DNA of 64,000 nt from NCBI GenBank assembly GCA_041645005.1, contig JBAZQW010000001.1:1-64000 (forward strand), written 5' to 3'. Position numbers and translations under genes: made by a program. The stretch is from Pelotomaculum_B sp041645005. Its GTDB lineage: Bacteria; Bacillota; Desulfotomaculia; Desulfotomaculales; Pelotomaculaceae. Every line of letters begins with the position of its first letter. The stretch's first letter is position 1. The notes beneath the pieces are model-generated. The model made no database searches. It worked only from the letters and a program-made list of their open reading frames with translations, and had not been told where the DNA came from. This document shows positions 32,352 to 41,142 of the stretch, piece after piece.

Positions 32352-33465
32352 GAGCAAATAACCCTTTGATCAAAGCGACATACTCGTTTTGCATTTTTTG
32401 CGCGGTGAACAGCTTGGCTCTTTCCCGTCCGCCGTCAATGATCTTTTCACGGAATACCCGGTCATTTTTCAGCTGTTTTATCGCCGCCACGAAAGCGCCA
32501 ATGTTTTCCGGCGGGCAAAGGACTCCAGTCTCGCCATCAGTAACCAGTTCGGGCAGAGCGCCAACATCGGAACAGATCACCGGAACACCAAAATTGTAGG
32601 CCTCCAACACGACATAACAGAACCCTTCGTCTCTTGAGGGAATGATAATCGCATCTAACTCGAAAAAATGACGGTCAATATCTTTCACATAACCGTTATA
32701 TTTAAAGAAACCGGGTAATTTCACTCCCATTTCCTTCGCTTCATCGGCCTGAAACCCCCAACCCCCAAAGGCCTCAAATTGATATTCTCGCTGGACAGGA
32801 ACAAACTCCTTGGCGATCTGTAAGAAGAGATCAAAGCCCTTTTCATAAGATAATCGTCCAATATAGCCAACTTTCCATTGCGGCGATACAACAGATTTCT
32901 TGACCACCGTGCGACCTGGGGTCAGCCCGCAATAGGCCATAGCGATCCGCTCGCGAGGTATCCCCTCTTTCAAGAGATAATCATTGACCAAATAATTAGA
33001 AATACAAATGTATTTATCAACCAAAAACCAGGTCAGCCGATTGAGCATCAGCCAGGTGTTGATGTAGAGCGGTGAATTCAGCTTAAAAGCGCGCAGGTTG
33101 GAAAGGATGGAAGTCGCGTGCTTAAGCCGGGGAAAAAAGATCTTAAGATGCCGGCTCATGATACTGGTAATTATTTCCTGCGTGAATAAAACATCGACTT
33201 TTTCCCTAAGAATTATGCTGATCAGATGAAAAGAGCCAAAAGCCAAATACCACTTTTTTAAGGGTACTTGATAATGCTTGATCGGCCGGCCGCCGTTCAA
33301 TTCGCTAAAGCCGTTGCTTTCCATAGTGGAAGCGATCACTATCTCGAATTCTCGTAAAAAAGCCGGCAAGAGAGTTCGTAAGAAAGTGTCCGTCCCGCCA
33401 TAGTTAGTGCCATAATAAAAGATCAGCACCTTCGTCTTTTTGCTTTTGGCTTCGTTGTGGCGCAT
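32344..33465 (-). CDS. glycosyltransferase family 4
   Basis: A 373-residue GT-B protein. The start region KVLIFYYGTNYGGTDTFLRTLLP has the acceptor-domain glycine loop; the C-terminal domain has VGYIGRLSYEKGFDLFLQIA, FNGYV-like KYNGYVKDIDRHF, AIIIPSRDEGFCYVVLEAYNFGVPVICS and TGVLCPPENI. The donor site acidic pair is E-G-F-C-Y-V-V-L-E. A role in elongating the lipid-linked repeat is inferred from context. The stop overlaps the polymerase-like gene by eight bases; the next upstream gene ends 16 bases before its start. Confidence 0.92.
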   Translation of the reverse strand: MRHNEAKSKKTKVLIFYYGTNYGGTDTFLRTLLPAFLREFEIVIASTMESNGFSELNGGRPIKHYQVPLKKWYLAFGSFHLISIILREKVDVLFTQEIITSIMSRHLKIFFPRLKHATSILSNLRAFKLNSPLYINTWLMLNRLTWFLVDKYICISNYLVNDYLLKEGIPRERIAMAYCGLTPGRTVVKKSVVSPQWKVGYIGRLSYEKGFDLFLQIAKEFVPVQREYQFEAFGGWGFQADEAKEMGVKLPGFFKYNGYVKDIDRHFFELDAIIIPSRDEGFCYVVLEAYNFGVPVICSDVGALPELVTDGETGVLCPPENIGAFVAAIKQLKNDRVFREKIIDGGRERAKLFTAQKMQNEYVALIKGLFAHD

Positions 33466-33481
33466 TGATAATAATAATCAG

Positions 33482-34474
33482 CTAGATCGTATATTCTTCC
33501 GGCCGGTAAATATTGAGGTTCTCCCTGACGAACTCGATGGTTTCCTTGAGGCCGCTTTCCAGGGAATAGCGTGGTTGGTAGCCAAAGAGGTTTTTGGCCT
33601 TGGTATAATCACAAAGCAGTTGTTTGACTTCACTCTTCTCCGGCCGAATTCTGACTTCATCGCTGATAATTTTGGCCTGACTGCCGGTCAGCTCCAGTAT
33701 CTTCTTGGCCAGGTCGCCGATGGTAATCCCCTGACCCGAACCAATATTGAAGACCTCCCCCACCGCAGCCTCGCTCTCCGCGATCTGGATATAACCGAGC
33801 ACCGAATCTTTAACGTAATTCATATCCCGGACCGGTGAAAGCGAACCCAGTTTGATCTCCGCCTTGCCGGCTAAAGCCTGGCAAATAACGGTCGGGATCA
33901 CCGCCCTGGCCGACTGCCTCGGTCCATAAGTATTGAACGGCCTGATAGTTGCCACCGGCAGATTGAATGAGCAATAAAAGCTCTCCGCCAGCTTATCGGC
34001 GCCAATCTTGGTCGCTGAATAAGGCGACTGCGCCTGCAGCGGATGTTTTTCATCGATTGGCGTGTAGAGGGCCGTGCCGTAGGTCTCGCTGGTCGAAGTA
34101 TGGACGATCTTTTTTACACCGTGCTCACGGCAGGCCTGAAGCACGTGGAGCGTCCCCAGGACATTGGTCATGACGTACGCTTCGGGCGCCAGGTAAGAAT
34201 AGGGAATGGCGATCAAAGCCGCCAGATGGAAAACGACCTCCTGCCCTTTGACCGCTTCCTTGACGGCGCCAAAGTCGACGATGTCACCGGAAAATATCTT
34301 GACCTGGGCGAGGATATCTTTTGGCAGAAAATCAAGGTTCGCCAATTTATTTTGGGAGTTATAAAGGACGAAGGCTGTTACCTTGGCGCCTCGCCTGACC
34401 AATTCCTCGACCAGATGGCTCCCCACAAACCCCTCCCCTCCGGTGACTAATACTTTTTTCCCTTTTAGATCCAT
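33482..34474 (-). CDS. legB: LegB-like NDP-N-acetylglucosamine 4,6-dehydratase
   Basis: A 330-residue extended SDR. Its sequence closely follows the LegB type as I remember it: VLVTGGEGFVGSHLVEELV, AFVLYNSQNKLANLDFLP, FHLAALIAIPYSYLAPEAYV, TSTSETYGTA, PIDEKHPLQAQSPYSATKIGADKLAESFY and RPFNTYGPRQSARAVIPT. LegB dehydrates (GDP- or UDP-)GlcNAc to a 4-keto-6-deoxy sugar, the entry to legionaminic acid. The catalytic Y-x3-K is YSATK. GGAGG lies eight bases before the ATG. A nucleotidyltransferase gene one base upstream could supply its substrate. Another dehydratase of a different subfamily lies at 56600. Confidence 0.9.
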   Translation of the reverse strand: MDLKGKKVLVTGGEGFVGSHLVEELVRRGAKVTAFVLYNSQNKLANLDFLPKDILAQVKIFSGDIVDFGAVKEAVKGQEVVFHLAALIAIPYSYLAPEAYVMTNVLGTLHVLQACREHGVKKIVHTSTSETYGTALYTPIDEKHPLQAQSPYSATKIGADKLAESFYCSFNLPVATIRPFNTYGPRQSARAVIPTVICQALAGKAEIKLGSLSPVRDMNYVKDSVLGYIQIAESEAAVGEVFNIGSGQGITIGDLAKKILELTGSQAKIISDEVRIRPEKSEVKQLLCDYTKAKNLFGYQPRYSLESGLKETIEFVRENLNIYRPEEYTI

Positions 34475-34475
34475 A

Positions 34476-35219
34476 TTATTTCTCCCTCCGTAATTTTGAG
34501 ATCCAATCACCCTTTTTCTCGTCATTAACCTCTTCCAGATTTTTGATCTGTTCGATCGCCAGCCAATGTTCCTTGATCAAATATCCCTTGACCAGCTGTC
34601 CCTGCCGGGCGGCGGATTCGATCAATTCCGGCATCGTATAACGTTTACTTGGCACCAGCTCAACGCACTTCCCCTTGACCAAGTAGATCCCGGCGCTAGC
34701 CCGGTAATTTAAGGTTGGTTTTTCCCTGATGTCAACGATCCGGTTATCGTCATCCAGGTCGATTATCCCGTAGCTTAGCTGATGAGCAAAGTTGATCATC
34801 GCTACGCTGAGATCGGCTCCGGAACGCTCATGGCAGGAGAGGAAATCGGCAAAAGAAAGGTCGGTCATAATATCACCGTTCATCACCAGGAGCGATTCGT
34901 CACGCCCGATCTTGATGCCATTCTTCTTGAACAGGGAAAGCGGGCCCGCCGTCCCCAGCGGCGAAGATTCTGATAAATAATTTAACTGGAGTTTCTTGAA
35001 GTTTTTTTGCGCCAAATACAGTTTGATCATGTCCCCATGATAGTTGAGCGAAATGTAGATATCATTAAAACCAAAGCGGCTCAATCTTGAGATAATATAA
35101 TCAAGTATCGGCCGGCCTCTAACCGGGATAAGCGGCTTGGGGACCGCGAAGGTTAGCGGCCTCAAGCGAGTGCCCAATCCCCCGGCCAGGATCAAAGCTT
35201 TTTTTGTTTTTTTCCCCAT
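34476..35219 (-). CDS. sugar-1-phosphate nucleotidyltransferase
   Basis: A 247-residue NTP_transferase-family enzyme. The signature ALILAGGLGTRLRPLT lies at about residues 8-23, with VPKPLIPVRGRPILDYI and the metal-binding VMNGDIMTDLSF after it. It joins a nucleoside diphosphate to a sugar 1-phosphate. In Campylobacter, PtmE of this family makes the GDP-glucosamine used by LegB, and here the gene directly precedes the LegB-like gene, so a similar role is a fair guess; unlike PtmE no CBS domains are present. Mannose-1-phosphate guanylyltransferase is an alternative. The start is the ATG at 35219, inside the end of the previous gene. Confidence 0.88.
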   Translation of the reverse strand: MGKKTKKALILAGGLGTRLRPLTFAVPKPLIPVRGRPILDYIISRLSRFGFNDIYISLNYHGDMIKLYLAQKNFKKLQLNYLSESSPLGTAGPLSLFKKNGIKIGRDESLLVMNGDIMTDLSFADFLSCHERSGADLSVAMINFAHQLSYGIIDLDDDNRIVDIREKPTLNYRASAGIYLVKGKCVELVPSKRYTMPELIESAARQGQLVKGYLIKEHWLAIEQIKNLEEVNDEKKGDWISKLRREK

Positions 35220-37384
35220 AATCCCTTTGACCAATTATACATTATTTTGAGGTCATTATATATTCCCGACGCCTTTATTTTGAAGGTAAGAAAATCGTCA
35301 TCTTTCGCGATCGTCGTCCGGTTGAGGCAGAAAGGGTCGGTTTCTTCCGCATCACTGATCCCCAGGGCGAGCAGAGCGCAATCGTAGTTCGCGTCCTTTA
35401 CCGCCTGGACAACTTCCGGGGAATAATGGTCCCGCCCGCCGTACGGAAAGGCAAAAAGGCCGATCGGCTCGCCAAGTTGAGCTTCGATCTCGGCCTTAGA
35501 TTCAACTAATTCTTCCCGGTATTTTTCACCCGGTAATTTTGAGGCGGTAACGTGGGAAGCGGTATGTCCGCCGATCTCCATCCCCATTGTTCTCATTGCC
35601 CTGACCTTGTCCCAATTCAGCACCGCGGGTAAGTTGGCCGATCTGATTTCTTCTTTAAATCTTGTGGTCAGGTCAGCGGCGATCCGCCGAGCGACAGCTG
35701 GCTCCGCCAGCTTGATCGACTTTTCCAAATATAGTTTCATTTTTGAATAATCTTCAATTTGCGGGAGAACAAGGCCGTTCTTTTCATAGGCCGCGATAAA
35801 ATCCCGCTGATTGTCCCGGCTCATAATATAATCAATAATGTCCCACCAAAATACGACCGGTCCTCCCTTTTGCGCCATTCCGGCGAATTCAGAACAGATA
35901 AAAAATGCGGCTGTAAATCCATATTCTTTAAGCAGTGGAGCGGCACAACGGTGATGATTATCATAGCCGTCATCAAAAGTGATGGAAATCCCATTGGCGG
36001 GAAGTTTCCGCCCCTCCCGCCTGGCCGCAACGACTTCAGCCAGCGGCAGATTGACATGATACTTTTTTAAATACTCTAATTGCCGCTCAAACATACTGTA
36101 ATCGACCGTCCCGCATGATATCTTCTCATTGGTCCGGTCGGAAACTCCGTGATACAACAAGATTTGCGGGCCTCTTTTCCTGATCATCAGGTAGAGCCTG
36201 ATAAAAAGGTCAGAAGAAAATAAATAACCGGCTAAGACCTTTGCTCTCCGCCTCAACAGATCGCCAAAATCAATCTTGAGCGCTTTGGGCAGCCGGCTTT
36301 TTAGCCGCTTTATCCGGCGGGGGATTTTTGAGATCAGCCAATGGCTCAAAAAGTAAAATACCCCTCTGGGCTTAAAAGGATAGATCCGAGCGCGGTAAAG
36401 AGGCAACTCATCCCTCGACCAATCGAACTTATACGCTTCATCTCCCCGCAACAGGTCAAAGACCTTGATCTTCCCTTCCGCGTAAAAAGCAATCAATAAT
36501 TGTTTGATCAGCTGGTTACCGGGAGAATATTCCCAGAAATTATGATTATAGGCCGGCGTGTAATAATAGTACTTTCCGTTATAGCTGAAACCGAAGACCA
36601 GGGCGACATATTCTTCCCCCAATTTGAGGCCGGAAAGCTCGACCCAGCCGCGGGGAGCGAACTTAGCGGCGACATTCAGATAATGCTTGAGCGTTAAAGG
36701 GGCAACGAATTGGCTGCCGGACCCGGCCGCCCAACGCAGCGAATGATGTTTAATAAGGTGATCAAATTCCGAGCGGATCCCCGGCAGATCTTTGATACGG
36801 TTGAGGACCGGTGCGCCCTGTTCACGGACCATTTTCGAATATTTTCTCCTAAGCTCATAACGCAAGCGCCGTTTGCTCGGTAATGTTTTTTCCAGTTCTT
36901 CCCAGTTATTTGTCCCCCGATACATCTGGAGCGGGACAGCCAGGCTGGCCTTTTTTAAGGTCCGGCCGAAAACCGGCAGTTTGGCCAAGCTCTTTTCCCA
37001 GTACGGAAGATTCAACGAATCGCCCGGGAGATAAAGAAATTCGGCCCAGTCCCAGGCCCGCAAATTATCGAGCAGCACCTTAAAGATTAGAGAGAAGCAT
37101 TTGGCCGGATCACCGACAACGATAAAATCCAGATAATCCGAGATCTCCGGCGCGATGAACTGTAGTTTTCTTTGAGCGGTGATCATCAGGGGGGCGATCG
37201 CCGCTAGGCTGTTCTCTTCTTCTACCACGACAATGAAGAGCTGCTGGCCAGCGCCAAACGTCTCCCACCAAGCGGCGAGCCATTCATAAGTCAAAAAAAG
37301 ATTATCCGCGCCGCTCTTTTTCAGCAACGTATCCCAGTCGTCTTTATTTAATGATTGAAAATCGTTAATTATTCGCGTGCGCAT
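35192..37384 (-). CDS. GNAT/FemAB-like domain fused to polysaccharide deacetylase
   Basis: A 730-residue fusion. Residues 1 to about 345 resemble the CelD/BcsL- or FemAB-like acetyltransferase domain (LFLTYEWLAAWWETFG, then KLGEEYVALVFGFSYNGKYYYYTPAYN and LLRGDEAYKFDW). From about 405 the chain is a NodB-type deacetylase: ILLYHGVSD at 408-416, ITFDDGYDN at 468-476 with the Asp-Asp pair, then a HTASH metal-binding block near 620 and FAFPYGGRD. One protein could thus remove one acyl group and add another on a surface sugar, but this is inference. It overlaps its upstream FemX-like neighbour by 20 bases. Confidence 0.87.
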   Translation of the reverse strand: MRTRIINDFQSLNKDDWDTLLKKSGADNLFLTYEWLAAWWETFGAGQQLFIVVVEEENSLAAIAPLMITAQRKLQFIAPEISDYLDFIVVGDPAKCFSLIFKVLLDNLRAWDWAEFLYLPGDSLNLPYWEKSLAKLPVFGRTLKKASLAVPLQMYRGTNNWEELEKTLPSKRRLRYELRRKYSKMVREQGAPVLNRIKDLPGIRSEFDHLIKHHSLRWAAGSGSQFVAPLTLKHYLNVAAKFAPRGWVELSGLKLGEEYVALVFGFSYNGKYYYYTPAYNHNFWEYSPGNQLIKQLLIAFYAEGKIKVFDLLRGDEAYKFDWSRDELPLYRARIYPFKPRGVFYFLSHWLISKIPRRIKRLKSRLPKALKIDFGDLLRRRAKVLAGYLFSSDLFIRLYLMIRKRGPQILLYHGVSDRTNEKISCGTVDYSMFERQLEYLKKYHVNLPLAEVVAARREGRKLPANGISITFDDGYDNHHRCAAPLLKEYGFTAAFFICSEFAGMAQKGGPVVFWWDIIDYIMSRDNQRDFIAAYEKNGLVLPQIEDYSKMKLYLEKSIKLAEPAVARRIAADLTTRFKEEIRSANLPAVLNWDKVRAMRTMGMEIGGHTASHVTASKLPGEKYREELVESKAEIEAQLGEPIGLFAFPYGGRDHYSPEVVQAVKDANYDCALLALGISDAEETDPFCLNRTTIAKDDDFLTFKIKASGIYNDLKIMYNWSKGLWGKKQKKL

Positions 37385-38351
37385 ATATCCTCAAGCCCAA
37401 GCCGATCAAGCTATTGATCAGGCTCCTTCCGTGGGCCTCGATCTCGCCGACCAGTTGGTAGGGCCTGCCGCCCAAACCGGCCTTAAAGTGAAAGATACCA
37501 GGGGGCGTCAGCTTCTCGTCCATCCCCCCCAGATCAAAAGCCCTTCGTCCCGAGCGTTTCATCTCGCAAATCGCCCGCCAAAGGAGGAAGTAATTCGCGT
37601 TGATTTGTTTTCCCGCCGCGCTGACCGCCCCACAAAGATAGATAACTGATCGCCCATATTGCGCGAGCAAGATGCTGCCCAATCTTTCCCGCCCTCTGAT
37701 CGCCTCAAAAACCACCAGCTTACTATTTTCCGGCAAAAGGTCCTGCCAGACTTTTAAGAATTCCGGCGTTAGGCCTGTCCGCAGTCTTTTTTCTTTCAGT
37801 AATCGCCGGTAATCCGAAAGAAAACCGGCAAATAATGGTTCGTCGTTCCCAAATTTACACGTTAAGCCGGCGTGTTCGGCCCGATTCAGGCAATTGCGCC
37901 ATTTCTGCCGCAATTCCCTCCTGATCGCTGCCTCGCTGCCAGTCAGATCGATGATCGCTGATGACCAGCTTGGCCGATCGCTAAAGGACGAAAAACCTGT
38001 CGCTTTAAGAAGAGCGTCTTTCCTAGCCCGATCAGCTAGGACTGGAGCGACCAGCAGAAAGGCCTTTTTATTGCCAGCCCAATAACGCTTCAATTCGGTC
38101 AGGATCGCTGCCAGCGACGCGTCTTCACATAAAGGGCCGCGATTTATGCGGACCAGCCCTCTTTTAAGCAGGCATTGAGCCACTCCGTCGATCCGATCGC
38201 CGTTACGGAAAATAGCGCGGGCTACTTTCCAGCCGCCGGTAATCCTTTTAGCTTCCGCGTATTCCCAGGTCTGGATCGGGCTAAGGCCGTCAAAACGAGC
38301 AACTAGCTCATTCCATTCATCCCGAGGAAAATCCCTGATCTCCAGCTCCAT
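37365..38351 (-). CDS. FemX/FemAB-like aminoacyl- or acyltransferase
   Basis: A 328-residue protein resembling the FemABX family of the GNAT fold, which attach amino acids to peptidoglycan precursors or, in other members, acyl groups to glycans. Markers are PIQTWEYAEAKRITGGWKVARAIFRNGD, GLVRINRGPLCED, KKWRNCLNRAEHAGL-like QKWRNCLNRAEHAG, YLCGAVSAAGKQINANYFLLWRAICEMKRSG and FDLGGMDE near the C-terminus. The ATG at 38351 overlaps the stop of the DegT-like gene by one base. Its neighbour downstream carries a related domain fused to a deacetylase, so both probably modify the same polymer. Confidence 0.85.
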   Translation of the reverse strand: MELEIRDFPRDEWNELVARFDGLSPIQTWEYAEAKRITGGWKVARAIFRNGDRIDGVAQCLLKRGLVRINRGPLCEDASLAAILTELKRYWAGNKKAFLLVAPVLADRARKDALLKATGFSSFSDRPSWSSAIIDLTGSEAAIRRELRQKWRNCLNRAEHAGLTCKFGNDEPLFAGFLSDYRRLLKEKRLRTGLTPEFLKVWQDLLPENSKLVVFEAIRGRERLGSILLAQYGRSVIYLCGAVSAAGKQINANYFLLWRAICEMKRSGRRAFDLGGMDEKLTPPGIFHFKAGLGGRPYQLVGEIEAHGRSLINSLIGLGLRIYAHANN

Positions 38352-39397
38352 TAAGCGGCACCCACTAAGCAAACCGCTTTTCCCAATTCGGACAAAACAC
38401 AACGCAATTGCCTATCCGCTAAGCCCTGATAGACCGGTAAAGAGAGTAAATGATCGGCTAGATATTTTGCCCCAGGATCAGAAGACGGTGAGTCGGAAAA
38501 TGTCGCTTCCAGATAGATCCCTTTTCTCTTCAGCCGATCAACAACTTGGTCTCGGCCGTTCAATAATACGGGAAAGGCGAACGGATCGACCCCTGCGGGG
38601 AGGCTGTTAAAGATCGGGCTAACGCCCCCAAGATTAGCGATGTTCATAAGATAGAACTGGAAATTCCTTCTGCGGCCGGCAACTAGCCGCGCTTCATCCG
38701 TTTGCTCGATCTTTTTGACGGAGGAAAAGGAGATGAACTTATTGGCCGGGTCCGGGCGCGCCGGTTTCGGCCCGCCGTTTACGATCATCGGGTTGAGCCC
38801 CAAACGGAACATGACTTCTTTTAATAATAACTTCAAGTGCGGCCAGTTATTGCCGGTGAAGCTGTGAGCGGAGCGGCTCGCGCCCCCTAACCCGGTACCG
38901 GACCGTAAAATATACCCGCCGCCGTCAGGAAGCGGGAGGAATTTGCGCAGGCTAAAAACGGCTCCGTCGCCTATGGTTCCCAGATATTTCCCTGCCGCTT
39001 TGCTAAAAAGAGCATGAGCACAATCTTCGATCAGCAAAATATTTTTAGCTTTGGCCATCGCCTGGAGCTCAAACAATTTATCCGGGAATCCGAAATAATG
39101 GACAAGATAAAGCAATTTAGTGCTCTTATTTATCCTTGAATTTAACTCGTTTATATTTATCTCAAGGTTTTTATTAACGCTATAATATCGAATTTTTACC
39201 TTTTGCCTGTTAAAGGCCTCAATCACCGCGGCACAGATAAAGGACGGGAGAAGCGCTTCTCCTCCACCGGATAATTTCAAGCGCTCAAGCAGTTCTTCGA
39301 TCGCGACCCGGCCACTGGCCGTCAAGGTCATTGCCCGAAAAATCACGGACGTATTGGGCCCGTAAGTATTGGCTACTGCGTAGTTAGGAATGTACAT
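38351..39397 (-). CDS. DegT/DnrJ/EryC1/StrS-family PLP-dependent protein
   Basis: A 348-residue PLP-fold protein. The PLP phosphate region, the IEDCAHAL block with D125 and the lysine-bearing AVFSLRKFLPLPDGGG with K152 are present, but the sequence is divergent: the usual Gly-Thr-x-A-L motif near residue 50 is replaced by LPSFICAAVIEAF. It could be an amino-sugar aminotransferase or an altered family member acting on an unusual keto sugar. It lies between a GT2 gene (14-base overlap) and the FemX-like gene. Confident in the fold, less in the reaction. Confidence 0.78.
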   Translation of the reverse strand: MYIPNYAVANTYGPNTSVIFRAMTLTASGRVAIEELLERLKLSGGGEALLPSFICAAVIEAFNRQKVKIRYYSVNKNLEININELNSRINKSTKLLYLVHYFGFPDKLFELQAMAKAKNILLIEDCAHALFSKAAGKYLGTIGDGAVFSLRKFLPLPDGGGYILRSGTGLGGASRSAHSFTGNNWPHLKLLLKEVMFRLGLNPMIVNGGPKPARPDPANKFISFSSVKKIEQTDEARLVAGRRRNFQFYLMNIANLGGVSPIFNSLPAGVDPFAFPVLLNGRDQVVDRLKRKGIYLEATFSDSPSSDPGAKYLADHLLSLPVYQGLADRQLRCVLSELGKAVCLVGAA

Positions 39398-40298
39398 TGT
39401 GCATTTTATTTATTAGTTTTCCCGGAAGACCGGCCCAGCATAGTGGATCGAGCCAAACGCCGCCAGCCGCATATTGCAGGCCCTTCCCCCAGTTGCCGCT
39501 CTTCAAAATCCGAAAAGCCGTGCTTAAACAAAGCCGCCCCTTATGACGGTTTATCCTGAACCAATCAAACGATCGCTTCCCGGCGTAATCGGCAAATTGG
39601 GAATCCAACACATTCATAGTATGCTTCAACATCATCTCTTCGTTAAGGGAGGAAAAATTGCCGCTATGGATAAAGTATTTTCCCAGGACTTCGTGAAGAA
39701 AATAAAAGCGGCAGCCGCCCTTGGCGGCCCTAAACCACAGGTCGTAATCTTCCGTAAAATGGACCCGATTTGTCTCTTCGGAAAAAAAACCGACCGCTTC
39801 GATCATTTCTTTGCGGAATGAAGTGGCCGAAGTCGAGAGGCAATTCCCTTTAAAGAGCAGCTCGCGGAAGATATCTTGACTGTTTGGGCCATATCTAGCA
39901 ACCCTGGGTTTTATGGCCTGCCCGCAAACATCTTCATCGTGACACACAAGAGTGATTCCTGGATCGGCAAAGATCTCATTCACCCTGCGCAGTTTTTCCG
40001 GATACCAGGCATCGTCCTGGTCAAGCAAAGAGATGATCCGACCACTGGCGTTCCTGATCGCGGTATTCCTGGCCCCGCCCAGGCCTTTGTTCTTTTGCTT
40101 TAGGTAGACAATTTTGATTTCCGGGTGATCGCGCCGGTATTGTTCGATCACCGCTTCCGAGCCGTCCGGCGAACCATCGTTAACAATGACTATCTCAAAC
40201 GAGCGAAAAGTTTGTTCGGCAACGGAGTCGAGTGCCGCGGCAATAAATTTCTCGCCGTTATATACCGGAATAATTACCGAAAAGGCCGGTTTATCCAT
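39384..40298 (-). CDS. glycosyltransferase family 2
   Basis: A 304-residue GT-A transferase. The start SVIIPVYNGEKFIAAALDSVAEQT, the block EIVIVNDGSPDGS, GLGGARNTAIRNASG and the metal-binding LLDQDDAWYPEKL are all diagnostic of family 2. The C-terminal region has no clear membrane segments, so it is probably peripheral at the inner membrane. It overlaps the RfbD-like gene by eight bases and the DegT-like gene by 14 bases. The sugar donor is unknown. Confidence 0.93.
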   Translation of the reverse strand: MDKPAFSVIIPVYNGEKFIAAALDSVAEQTFRSFEIVIVNDGSPDGSEAVIEQYRRDHPEIKIVYLKQKNKGLGGARNTAIRNASGRIISLLDQDDAWYPEKLRRVNEIFADPGITLVCHDEDVCGQAIKPRVARYGPNSQDIFRELLFKGNCLSTSATSFRKEMIEAVGFFSEETNRVHFTEDYDLWFRAAKGGCRFYFLHEVLGKYFIHSGNFSSLNEEMMLKHTMNVLDSQFADYAGKRSFDWFRINRHKGRLCLSTAFRILKSGNWGKGLQYAAGGVWLDPLCWAGLPGKLINKMHNVHS

Positions 40299-41142
40299 TC
40301 TCCTGCCATTCTTTAACGTATTGAGCCAGCGCGCTTTTCCACTCCGGCATCGGATTGATCCCCAGCAAGTCTAGTTTATAATTTCTCATCGCTTCCGAAG
40401 CAGAGCGCGGCGCCGGCAGCGGGAAACGATCGGAACCGACCGGTTTGACCTTTGTTTTCGTGCCGAGGACCTTGACGATCTCCAGCGCTATCTCATAACG
40501 CGTACAGCACCCGGTATTAACCAGATGATAACAACCATAAGCGCCAAGGCCGATAATTTCTTTAATCCCGCCTAAAAAATCGCGGGCGAAAGTCGGGCTG
40601 CCGAATTTGTCATTGACAACCTCGATCTCCGGCCTGGTCCGGCAGAGTTCGATGATCTTCCCCACAAACTTTTTATCTTTGGCCGGTCCGCCGCCGATCA
40701 TCCAGCCCGCCCGAAAAATATAAAACTCGGTCAGCAGATCGCGGACGATCAATTCCCCCTGGTATTTTGCTTGGCTGTAAACGTTAAGCGGTTCGGGCCG
40801 GTCGAATTCCGTATGGACCTGCCCCTCCCGCCCGTTGAAAACCCCGCCTGTGCTGATATAGATCATGACCGCTTTATACTTCTGGCAAGCCAGAGCTATA
40901 TTTTGCGTTCCCATGGTATTGGACCGGTAAGCGTGGTCGATCTCACTTTCACATTTGTCAACGTCCGTTTCCGCCGCCAGATGGAGCACAACGGCCGGCT
41001 TGTGCCTTGAGATCAGGGTAAAGACTTTGTCACGGTCGGTCACATCCATTTCGGGCAGATCGGTCAGCGCCAATTCCTCATTCCTAAAGACCTCTTGCAC
41101 GTAGGAACCGACCATTCCGTTCGCGCCAGTCACTAAGATCAT
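40291..41142 (-). CDS. dTDP-4-dehydrorhamnose reductase-like SDR
   Basis: A 283-residue SDR resembling RfbD/RmlD: ILVTGANGMVGSYVQEVF at the start, LHLAAETDVDKCESEIDHAYRSNTMGT, YISTGGVFNG and a Y-x3-K in YSQAKYQGE. RmlD reduces dTDP-4-keto-L-rhamnose to dTDP-L-rhamnose; homologues also reduce other 4-keto sugars and methionine-adenosyltransferase-like relatives exist. No rmlA, rmlB or rmlC is in the window, so the substrate is uncertain. Start overlaps the KdsB-like gene end by four bases. Confidence 0.88.
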   Translation of the reverse strand: MILVTGANGMVGSYVQEVFRNEELALTDLPEMDVTDRDKVFTLISRHKPAVVLHLAAETDVDKCESEIDHAYRSNTMGTQNIALACQKYKAVMIYISTGGVFNGREGQVHTEFDRPEPLNVYSQAKYQGELIVRDLLTEFYIFRAGWMIGGGPAKDKKFVGKIIELCRTRPEIEVVNDKFGSPTFARDFLGGIKEIIGLGAYGCYHLVNTGCCTRYEIALEIVKVLGTKTKVKPVGSDRFPLPAPRSASEAMRNYKLDLLGINPMPEWKSALAQYVKEWQENG

